From Adiantum capillus-veneris (Eukaryota > Streptophyta > Polypodiopsida > Polypodiales > Pteridaceae): 60,000 bases of DNA. Position numbers and translations under genes: made by a program. The stretch covers positions 52,677,209-52,737,208 of the forward strand of contig CM043971.1 in assembly GCA_014529385.2 (NCBI GenBank). Direction: 5' to 3'. Below are positions 22,543 through 32,500 of the stretch, piece after piece. Below the pieces are notes generated by a model. It was not told the DNA's origin. It saw nothing but the letters and a program-made list of their open reading frames with translations, and did no database searches. Position 1 is the first letter of the stretch; every line of letters starts with the position of its first letter.

Positions 22543-22961
22543 GCACACGACGGGCAAGAATCCTACGGGACACCAAAAGTACTATGCTAAGTTAGCAAAA
22601 AGGTACTATGGTCCCTTCCAGATTCTTAGGCCAATCAATGAGATGGCCTATCAACTCAAGTTGCCCAACCGTTGGCTCATACACAATTATTTCCATGTGA
22701 GCCTACTAAAGCCTTACAAAGGAGAGCCACCTCAAGAACCAACTATTGAAGACCCACCGGAGATCGAGGACCAAGAAGAGGTGTTGTAGCCCGAGTCCAA
22801 TTCTCCGACATGAAGACAAGGTACTAAGAGGCGGTAAGACTATCCGACAATATCTTATTAAGTTTAAGAATTATCCTTTTGAAGATGCTAGATGGATGCA
22901 AGGCATTCAATTAAAGGATAACCTAAACCTTGTCAATGCTTACAATGCTTCCCTAGAGTAA
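22543..22961 (+). pseudogene. Integrase C-terminal domain and chromodomain (chromovirus)
   Basis: In shifted frames this stretch reads [16 protein letters not shown] and [12 protein letters not shown], the GPY/F region of chromovirus integrases. A chromodomain-like segment follows at 22746-22961: YLIKFKNYPFEDARWM. Chromodomains of this kind are thought to steer integration toward marked chromatin. Stops and frame changes separate the parts. Confidence 0.8.
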
Positions 22962-23692
22962 GCAAATGTACAAATGTTAAAAATGAACAAAGTTTTTGTC
23001 TTATAAGACTCTCTTTTTCTTTATTGTGCACAAAAATGAAGTAGTATGCATGCTTAGATCAAGTTTGCGGAGACGACGTCTCTCGAACACCAAGTAGAGC
23101 TTGTCACTCTACTATGGAAGATGATAGGACTAATGTGCAGACATGCTTGTGGCAGCCTCAAGTTCTCAAGCGCCAAATGGACTAGTCATCCATTGTGGAA
23201 TGATGTCGTAGGGTAACATAGGGATCCTCTACCCGCTAAGAAAAGGACTAATGAATATGCTTTATCTTCTCTACCCCATAGTCGAGGACGACTATGATTT
23301 CAAGAGAGAGGTAATGTCATAATAATCAATATCTAATTCTCTTAAATGCTTTTCTCATGTTACACTGATCATTTAATATGGGAAAGTGCCAAGGGAGAAA
23401 AAAGCTAGAAATTGGTTAAGCTAGCAAACTGGCCACAATAGAGATCCAAAGGAAGAAAAACAAGGATCCAAAGGGGGGGCCATCTATAAAAGAGCCATGT
23501 GCAACAATGGGCTTAAAAGACCCTAAGGTTCATCCCATTAAGACTTCCAAAATGCTAAGGTTCCAAAATTCAAAGGTTGTGTCCAAAGGTCAAACATTGG
23601 GGGAATTGGATGCTTTATGTGTGTCCCAAAAGTCTTTAGCAATCCCTACATAGGAGGGGGCGAGCCTTGCACATATATAGAGGATGAGAGAG

Positions 23693-23726
<34 letters not shown>

Positions 23727-23748
23727 GCTCCCTTTACACAAAGGGAAT
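22962..23748 (+). other. 3' untranslated region and polypurine tract of the chromovirus
   Basis: No gene seen. It contains an (AC)n tract at about 23696-23725 and the polypurine tract AAAGGGAA touching the TG start of the 3' LTR at 23749. Confidence 0.6.
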
Positions 23749-24913
23749 GAGGGGCACATGCCAGCTCCCTAACCCAGATGCCCACAAGGTGTATTCAAAT
23801 CCTATTGGATGGCCTTGGAGGTGGACCAATGAGAATTAGGCTAGAGTAAATCTAGTTTAATTAATTTAAAAACACTTAATAAAAGAACCAATGGGAATTA
23901 AGCTCTCTAGAAGACTATTGGACAGTCTCCCAAGGAGACCAATGAGCATTCAGCAGCCCAATGGCTTGCCTAATTCCTATTGGCCAAGAGGCAAAGGGAT
24001 CCAATGAGAGTTTAGTTGAATTAAATAATTATCTAAAGCTCTCACAAAAGGGGAAAGGGGGACTCATGTTAGAAGGGTATTACTTATGCTGCTTAATTAC
24101 CATTGGCTAAGCCTGGGGAGGTCCAATATGATTCTAGCAAGAGCAAATAGCAAGAGGGGTAACCAAGAGAGAGAGGGGACTGATTTTTGCAAGGCATTAT
24201 CACACACACACTCACGCAATCTCATGTGTGAAGCAAAGAAGACTCTCTCTCCTTCTCAAGCTTTAATGGAAAGCTTATCACCTACTCCAAGCTTGTGAAA
24301 AGGGAGGCCTACACCAACAACTCTTTGCTTTGTGATGCAAATCCAAGCAAGAACCAAGCTTCAATGCATGCTCATCTCCTCTACCATGCTAATTACTAAG
24401 CTAAGCTATGCTAAAATGAGTGATTATGTGAGGAGATGTACATCTTTCTCGTAAGAATACTCCTTCCTCTCAATCTACTCTCATACCCCGTTAGTTCTCA
24501 CCATCTTTGAAGGTGTGTGAGGTCTTGGGTCTGAGACCGTTAGGGAATTGATGTTGTGTTTGATAAGTGTTTTGCGTAGTGCATTAAAGTTTCCATCTTC
24601 ATTGCACTATCTAGTATTGAAGGAACACAAGAAATTGTATTGTAAAATGTCTCTCTTGATGGGAGAAACCATAATACAAAGCCTTTTGGAAGGGGGACCG
24701 GCTCCATGCAAATCCGGTCCTCAATTGTTGTCAATTTCTTAATTTCTCTCTCTTTTGAAGTATTGTTCATGCTATGTAACTAGGTGTTATGCTTTTTGTT
24801 GCTCTCTCCACCCAAGCACTCTTGTTATTCTCATTAGGAAGCTATTCTGATAAAATGCTCACTATGTTCATGCTATTTTCCGCTACACACAAGTTACTAG
24901 ACCATTAAATGTT
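23749..24913 (+). repeat. 3' LTR of the chromovirus
   Basis: Begins TGAGGGGCACAT and parallels 16445-17612 throughout with scattered substitutions. It ends TTAAATGTT and is followed at once by TG/G-rich repeat. Confidence 0.88.
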
Positions 24914-24946
24914 ATACCGTGTGTGTGTGTGGGTGGGGCGGGGGCA

Positions 24947-24993
<47 letters not shown>

Positions 24994-25050
24994 TGCATGC
25001 ATGTGGGTGTGGATGTGCACGTGCGTATGCGTGTACATGTGCATGTGCGT
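24914..25050. repeat. (TG)n and poly-G tract
   Basis: A TG-rich segment surrounds a run of about 45 G at 24947-24991. The following GCATGCATGCATGTGGGTGTG recurs at 28155 beside the second copy of the duplicated intron block. The exact G-run length is likely to be an assembly or sequencing approximation. Confidence 0.9.
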
Positions 25051-25248
25051 CACGAGAAGTTTTGGACAAATTCTCACAGTAATTCCCACATTGCGACTTA
25101 CCTCAACATCATGAGCTTTGGTGAGGGAGGCATTGCATACCTAGGTAGGTATGGGTGCCTCTTGAGCAAAAGCTCATGATGTCATGCATTGTATAAAAAA
25201 CATTGTAAAAGACTCCGTTTTCCTACATGAGAAAAATTATAAATCTTC

Positions 25249-25253
<5 letters not shown>
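25051..25253 (+). mobile_element. MITE, CACAAGAAG family, copy 1 (203 bp)
   Basis: Ends read CACGAGAAG...CTTCTTGTG. It shares the internal GACAAATTCTCA, AATTCCCACATTG and CCTACATGAGAAAAATT blocks with copies at 34430-34672 and 35407-35653. No coding capacity. A (TG)n tract follows directly, so the target duplication cannot be read. Confidence 0.75.
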
Positions 25254-25286
<33 letters not shown>

Positions 25287-25344
25287 TTGTTTCAGACAGA
25301 GCTAGTACATGTGCAAGCTTGAGTCACTTGGAGTTTGAGACCAG

Positions 25345-25802
25345 TAGAGACTCGAGAGCATTCACCCTTGGAATGTCAAAGAGAAATTCCAAAACGGTTC
25401 AAAAGTTTCATAAGTTTCTTACGTCAAAGAAACTAGTTTCTAGGCAACTCTGCTTGAGCCTGAAAATAAGTGAATATGCGATTAGGGTCTACGACCCTTC
25501 CTTGGCATGTTGTAGTGCATGAGTTCAATACTCTGTAATAAAATTCCCACTCTCACAGTCATATGTGTGTGGTGTGCGTGCATGCACACACACGCACGCG
25601 CACACATATGTAATAGTATCTTTAAACACTTTGTGTATAACTATATGCGTGCATGTGCCATGAGAATGTGTGTGTGTTGGGGGGGGGGGGGGGGGGGGGG
25701 GGGGGGCCTGCTAGGCTTTCCATGTGCATTTGTGAATGTGTTCTATAAACAACTAGGCTTATGTGGAAGCACAATCTGCTAAAGAGGAAATATTAGCACT
25801 GT
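25345..25802. repeat. Duplicated intron block, copy A (preserves the empty LINE site)
   Basis: This block matches 28180-28489 and, beyond the LINE, 33644-33755, with few differences in the unique parts. At 25639-25652 it has AACTATATGCGTGC once, followed directly by ATGTGCCATG, which is the pre-insertion state of the LINE target. A 28-base G-run (25679-25706) lies inside. No exon of the channel gene is included. Confidence 0.85.
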
Positions 25803-25890
25803 ACACAATAAGTTGTTGAGAAAAGTCTTGTCTCGTTTAAAAGAATAGGTTGCAAGGGTTTTTGGTGAAGTTGCAATTTTCAGCCGTCAC

Positions 25891-25925
<35 letters not shown>

Positions 25926-26114
25926 GCACCAAACTAATAATGATTACAATCACATACACTATCCATCTTCAAGAAAATCATCCCGTAGGTCCAAATTTAT
26001 TTCTAGAAGCTTGCATTTTTTTTCGATTGCCTTTGCATCATACATCAAAATCATACTAACTTGTATAATGACCTTAGCACGTCATGTTGTCTTGAGCAGA
26101 GTAAAGATCACTCA
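25803..26114 (-). other. 3' flank of the channel gene with candidate poly(A) signal
   Basis: No gene. On the minus strand AATAAA occurs at 26001-25996, about 115 bases after the stop codon at 26115; it may serve the channel gene. A (CT)n/(CA)n tract lies at 25891-25925. Confidence 0.4.
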
Positions 26115-26595
26115 TTAGTAGAATAAAAGGTCTCGGTCATTAGAAGAATAAATGGTAACCGAGACATCTTCAGTCTCAAGATTTAGGCTAAGAGAAGGGC
26201 TAGTTATATACAACAAAAATAACAAGTATGCAAGTGCAAGCGCAAAGCCAAACCTACTGTCAAATCTGCGAGTGATCACATCAACTACTTGTGATGGCGC
26301 ATCTTCCTCTCCAATACCTGGATTAGGTCTAGAATTACCAACTTCCTCTCTTGATTGTCCACCTTGCTTTGTATTAATTATAGCAGGAGAACCACGAAAG
26401 TCTGCATCTTCCTCTCCTGCAATATTGTGATTAGGACTAGAATTACCAACTTGCGCTCTTGATTCTCCACCTTCCACTGTATTAATTATTGTAGGAGAAC
26501 CACTAAAGTCAGTGGCAGCATTTGTTGTTGATGGTAAAACGCCTTCCTCTCCACTACTCTTTAATCTAGAAAAACTAGAGCGAGCAACCCACATC
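26115..26595 (-). CDS. Channel gene exon 5: cytoplasmic loop, M4 and C-terminal tail
   Basis: The acceptor is ATGTAG/G at 26596/26595, in the right phase for exon 4. The loop has two imperfect repeats, GSPTIINTVEGGESRAQVGN and GSPAIINTKQGGQSREEVGN, 36 residues apart. VDVITRRFDSRFGF leads into M4 (ALALAYLLFLLYI). A tail of about 27 residues follows, longer than usual for the family, and TAA at 26117-26115 ends it. Confidence 0.82.
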
Positions 26596-29500
26596 CTACA
26601 TGCAATGGACAAAGAAGGAAACTTTAAGAACGAAGTAAACATAGTATGCACATGCTTGCATAATCAAAGGGAATCTAATTTGTGAAATGAAATTGTACCT
26701 TTGTATCTTAAATTTTAAATTGAACCCTTTCTATATGTTCTATGCAGGGATGAACCCTTTCTATATGTTTTATGCAGGGATGAACCTTCAGAAAATAACA
26801 CTGTCTGCTGCGAATCTGCCTCCACAGGGATTTTTAAATAACCCTACACTAAAATGTGTGTGTGTGTCTTGTGTCGCATGCCACTGGCCTGTTGTACGAG
26901 TGGAGCTGATGCGTGAGGAGGTGGGGTGGAGTCTACTACTCTATAGTGAAATCACAGCAGGTGGTGGCCGGAGGTTGGACAACTTGGGCGGAGCAGTCTC
27001 TCTCCATCTCCCTCTCTTGCACGTATGATACTAGTGAAGGGGATAGGAGGAGGGTCTCATGTGCAGAGGAGGATGTTAGGGGCTGCATGTAAAGTGGCAT
27101 GTACACCAACAGTAGAGGACGATAGAAAAGGGGGCGAGGGGGGTGCAAGCCTGGTCGCAGGGCGAGCTGGCATGTGGGGCGATGGAAGGGAGACTAGGAG
27201 GGGGTGCACGGCAGGCAGAGAGATTGCGGAGAGGAGATCAGGGTGATGTGGAAGGTCCCTGTGTAAGACCAAGTGACGGTAGTAAAGCAAGGGTGGCTGA
27301 GGCGGGTGTTGCTTTGTGCACCCGTGAGCAGCACTTGTGCACGCGAGGTTTGCGAGGTGTAGAGCTGGGGGAGGGCGAGAGAGGTGTGAGCAGAGGGCGG
27401 GGGAGGAGATACATGCAGGAGGGGTGCGAATATCAAGTAAGCCACTAAGTAAGTAAGTAAGTATACCTAGGAAATGCATCCTAGGTATCTCTTTTTATTA
27501 ACCAACTTGAGACTTGTAAGCCCTTGAGTTACTTATGAATGCTTAGGATCAGTGTTTGAGAAAAATGTGTCTCAGCTAGCTTAATATCATGCCATTTTCA
27601 ATTTCAAAAATGCCCGCTGAAGGCAAGGGGAAAAGGAGAAATTCGACCCTAAAATAGAGAAAATTAGTGTAAAAACCCCAAAAATAAACCTAATTTTCTA
27701 AGGTTTCCTTCAAGAAAGGGAATTTTGTATGTTTGGAAAAATGATTTTTCATTCATATGCAAGTAACAAATGGACGTAGTCGCTTAAGGCATTCAAAAAG
27801 TATCAGTGAAAGTGGGTCGTGACTTACCTATTCATGAAAAGGCTTTCCGTGGCAATAAACAACTGAACATATAATGACACCAGGAATAGAAACGAATAAG
27901 GAGCCACGTCAGTGTAAACTGCAGGAGTTTCCACTGAAGCTTGCAGGGCAGTTAGAGCAATTATCGAGGGCGCCACCAAACTAAGACGCCCAAATAATTC
28001 TTTAGGATGCAAACCAAATGCTGTAAATGACAAGGCCACACATGCCAATGTGGGCAACACAAGCTTTGAAAAATAGTACCTGTAAGAAAAAAAAGTTATG
28101 TTCACAAGAAAATCCATACACATACATACTTTCTAATTTCCCATGTGTGTTGGGGCATGCATGCATGTGGGTGTGCATGTAGAGACTTGAGAGCATTCAC
28201 CCTTGGAATGTCGAAGAGAAATTCCAAAACGGTTCAAAAATTTCATAAGTTTCCTACGTCGCAGAAACTAGTTTCTAGACAACTCTGCTTGAGCCTGAAA
28301 ATAAGTGAATATGCGATTAGGGTCTACGACCCTTCCTTGGCATGTTGTAGTGCATGAGTTCAATACTGTGTAATAAAATTCCCTCTCTCACGGTCATATA
28401 TGTGTGGTGTGCATGTATGCACACACACATGCGTGCACACACATATGTAATAGTATCTTTAAACACTTTGTGTATAACTATATGCGTGCGAAGCAAGATT
28501 GACGAACAGGAATTTCGCTCGCTACTGCCCCCCCCCCCCCCCCCCCCCCGGCTGCCTCCCGTCCCCGCCTGCCCTTGCGCGCATCTGCCCAGCCCAGCCC
28601 GCCCCGCCTGCCCTTGAGCGCAGCAGCCCGCTGCCCTCACCTCGCGCTGCCCCCCAGCCCGTCCACTGTCCCCTTCTCACGCCTCGGGTCAGTGGGGATT
28701 GGTTTAGATAGAGTGTGGAGTACTCAGGTCTCCCGAACCAGTGCTTCATTTGCAGACAGATTGGCCACCTAGCGAAGGCCTGTCCACGGAGGAAGCCATG
28801 ACCTGCACCTCAGCCTCAGCCCCAGCCTGCCAAGGCTGGGCCACAGCCACAGCCAGCGGCACAACGCACAGATTCAGAGCCACCCTCCGAGCCTGGGACT
28901 CCAGCGGAGGAGGGGTGGCAGCAGGCCCGTGGCCGTCAACGCCAGGGGCCACAGCACGACAGCCTGGCACACAGAGTGGCCCTCAGGTGCCTACTCAGCA
29001 GCAGTGGGTTCCCACGGGGAACCGCTTTGGTCCTCTTGAGCAGGAGGAGCCCCCTGCGCCAACCTCCACCTCCACTTCACCCTCGCCAGCCGCCCCCCCT
29101 TCAGAGTTCCCCTCCTCCTCCTCATCCTCCCCCTCGCCCTCTGCTCCCGTCCACTCCCCACCTCGCCCCTCTACCTCTGTCGCCCCACCCCGCTTTTCCT
29201 CCCCTCCGCCCCCCCCAGCTCCTTCTCCCCCCCCTCCTGCTCAATTTCCACAGTCGACTCAGGAGAGTGGTCCCTCGTCGGCGGCTAGGAGATCTCTTGG
29301 CAACGCCTTTGCCACGAGTCGCCTAGCAAGAGAGGGTCAGCCCTTCTTGCGGCCCCCTCTGCAGATTCAGACATCTTCCCTTGCAGCTATCCCTCATGGT
29401 CTGACGAGCATCGACCTCCGATGCCGCTGGGATTTCTTTGACTACGGGTTCACTCGCTTTCTCAGCGATTCCGCAGCACACCACGAGGCAGCCTGCTTCA

Positions 29501-32500
29501 GGGTCCATGCTTTGTTCCTCGCCGCTAGGGGGACAGAGGCCTTGGACTCAGCAGTTGGTTTCTCCTTTCCCCTCTATGGTAGGACCGAGGCAGAGTGGTC
29601 CCTCGACTCAGTGGTGGGATGGTTGCATACACAGGTTCTCGAGTTCTCTCACCACATGGGAGAACTTGGAGTTACAGATTTGTTGCAGACTTTGTGGCCA
29701 CTGGCCAAGTTTGCGGTGACACCCCCAGACTCAACAGGATGTAGGCACATTGTGGTGTACTTTTTTGCTGATACGCAATGTTTGCCTTGCTATGTATACA
29801 TTCATGAGGACTCCTGGACAGAGGAGGTTGCTTTACGCACGGCTCGCTCTGCTTGGGCATGGGCTAGGCACTCACTGCAGTCTCGCCTATCTAGAAGACG
29901 CTCGGATGCGGATTACTCCCCATCCAAGCCAGCCTCGAAGATAGCCCATCTTGCTGTTGCGGCAGATCTGTTCTCTCTCGCTCCCCATGAGGATCGTCTC
30001 GTGGAACGTACAGGGACTTGGTGGACCCCAGTTTCAACGACAGCGGGGCCGATTGCGTCAGGAGCTTCAGCGTTGCCTTGTGGGAGGAGAGATTGATCTC
30101 CTTATGCTTCAGGAGCACCATCTGTCTGAGAGCCGCATTCGGCAATGTGGTCAGATTTTGCGTGGACGATATGATACCTTTTGGTCATCTGCTTTTGGAC
30201 CTGGAGGCATCCAAGGTGGGGTATGTATGACTATTTCGGACTCATTGCAACAGGCCATTGTGGGCAGAGGGAGTATTGTGCCAGGCAGGGCTTAGTGGAT
30301 TACTATGCAGGTTCAAGGTGGCCTTGTGGGCTTCCTGAACATCTATGCGCCCAATGTGGCGAGTGCTCGTGCAGAGTTTTGGTCACAGATTGTTGAGTCT
30401 TTGCCACAGGCTGACCATTGGTGTGTAGGAGGGGACTTCAACATGTTGAAGGACCCTTCTGACAGGATTGGAGGCAGCCATGCTACTGTGCATGGAGTCG
30501 AGTTAGCAGCTTGGGAGAGGTTGTGTATGACTTTGAGGGTCTCGGATACATGGCAGCACTCTGGCTTTGTGAGGCCTCCAGAGAGTCTTGCCTTCTCTAG
30601 ATCGGACCGCAGAGTGGGAGGAGTGAATCTATCGCGGATAGATCGCTTCTACACTAGTGACCACTTCAATGACTTGGGGGGATCAGTGGGCATCCTGGCA
30701 AGGACATCCTTCTCAGACCATGCACCAGTGATCCTCACCGTGGCAGATAAGCAGAGGAGCCCGAGCACGATGCTTCGCATCCCAGAGCGGGTCTTGTTGG
30801 ACTCACTCGGAGAGAGGGTAGAGGCTCTCTGGACAGAGGGCATGGACAGCCAGGCTCTACCTGCAGACAGACTGGCCTTAGGCCTAGCTCAGCTTAGCCA
30901 CTTTTTTCTCCAGGAGTCTCTGGCTCGATGGGCTGCAGCGAGAGAGGAGGAGCAGCGTCTCAGACGAGGCATTGCTTCACTACAGAGGATGCAGGAGCAG
31001 CATCCAAACAGTCCATGGTTGGAGGAGCAGTTACAACAAGCTCGACAGGAGCTTGCTTGCACAGAGGAGAGGCGTCATGAGTTTGCCTTTCATCGACAGG
31101 CATCTCAGTGGACTCAGGTGGGTGACAAAGTGATTGGTGCTTTTTTTGAGACAGTGGGACCTCGGCACTCGCATGCCAAGGTCAATCAGTTGAGGAGACC
31201 CGATGGGTCAGTTGTTTGTGAGCCCGAGGATATGCGTGCAGTTGCTACTGACTTTTACGGTGAGTTACTGTCGGCTGAGCCCTAGTCAGAGCGGCAGGAT
31301 GCATGCAGGGAGCAGGTTTGAGCACAGATGCCTTGTCTTGTGACTGAGGAGATGCGCCAAAGGCTAGAAATGCCTCTTCAGCTTGAGGAGCTGCACACGG
31401 CTCTTAGGGCCCTCCTCGTGGTAGTTGTCCACGTGAGGATGGGCTGACTCCCAGCTTCTTCATGGAGTACTGGGACCTGCTTGGCCCAGATCTTTGTAGT
31501 GCCTTTCAGTACATTCTGCACACATGAGTGATGCCGGATAGCATGAGTGAGGGCCTGATTTACCTCATTCCAAAGGAGGGTGGCTCCTTGGATGAGATTC
31601 CACAGTGGCGCCCTATCACCATCCTCAACTCAACCTACAAAATTCTTGCCAAGGCTCTGAGTCTGAGGATTCAGGCACTTTTGGAGAGCCTTATACATGG
31701 GACTTAGACAGGTTTTGTCAAGGAACGCAGTATCCTTGACAACATCTTCACTTTCTGGGAGGTTTCTACCCTGGCAGGGCTCCGTGGGGAGGACCTTCTT
31801 CTCGATTTTGAGAAGGCATACGACAGAGTTGACTGGGACTTTCTAGAGGGCACTCTACGCAGGATGGGCTTCTCAGATGCTTGGATCAGAGGGGTGTCAG
31901 CTTTGTACAGACAGGCTCACAGTCAGGTGCTTTTGGCAGGAGGTAGAGGTGAGCACTTCATGCTCACACGATCGGTCAGACAGGCTTGTCCTCTTGCCCC
32001 CTTTCTCTTTCTGTTCTATGCGGAGGCGATGAGCACATTTTTGGTGTCAGAGCAGGTTGGTCTGAGGGGCTTAGCACTCCCTATACGGGGAGATGAGCTT
32101 CTGGACGCTGAGTTTGCCGACGACTCAGCCTTGTACTTAGAGGGCCAGGAGGCCAATCTACAGAGATGTGAGCAGGCTTTGGAGACCTTCTGCTGTGCAT
32201 CAGGCGCACTGATCAACTGGAGAAAGACAGTGGCTTTCTCGGTTGGTAGTGCTCCTGTGCCAGATTGGATGCCAGGAGAGGGTTTCAGGTGGATTCCCCC
32301 AGGGATTGCAGTTCGGTACTTGGGTTGTCAGGTTGGTTTGGACTTGTCCCCCGAGCAGCAGAGTGCTCCTCTTCTCCTGTCCATCAGGAGAAAGCTATTA
32401 CATTGGAGCTCAGCACGACTAGAGGTTCTCATTTCAATCAAGGCCTGCTCAGAGATTGTCCCAGCCCTGTTCTTTGAGCTTCAGAGTGGGGGACGATTAC

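Larger units (their letters stand above)
16445..24913 (+). mobile_element. Chromovirus (Ty3/gypsy with chromodomain)
   Basis: Two LTRs of about 1.17 kb (16445-17612 and 23749-24913) flank a plus-strand gag-pol. The primer site is the initiator-Met type TGGTATCAGAGC, and the polypurine tract AAAGGGAA touches the 3' LTR. Domain order is Gag with knuckle, protease, reverse transcriptase, RNase H, integrase and chromodomain, as in plant chromoviruses. No target duplication is visible: the left flank is an unknown coding sequence, while the right flank is TG/G-rich repeat, so one side has been rearranged. Confidence 0.9.

Noticed and set aside
16445-24913. Target duplication for the chromovirus
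   Set aside because: The bases before 16445 (TTTCCTAA) and after 24913 (ATACCGTG) do not match; the right flank is not the continuation of the interrupted gene, so I do not claim one.
24883-25179. Poly-Gly and poly-Pro ORFs around 25 kb
   Set aside because: They are translations of the G-run and TG repeats.
27020-27440. Overlapping ORFs on both strands in the G-rich part of intron 4
   Set aside because: Low-complexity Gly/Arg or Pro/Ser translations on both strands, no domain, and they lie inside an intron of a well-supported gene.
28741-29326. Pro/Ser-rich frame at the LINE 5' end as an independent cell-wall protein gene
   Set aside because: It is continuous with LINE ORF1, lies within the LINE target duplications and follows a retroelement zinc knuckle.
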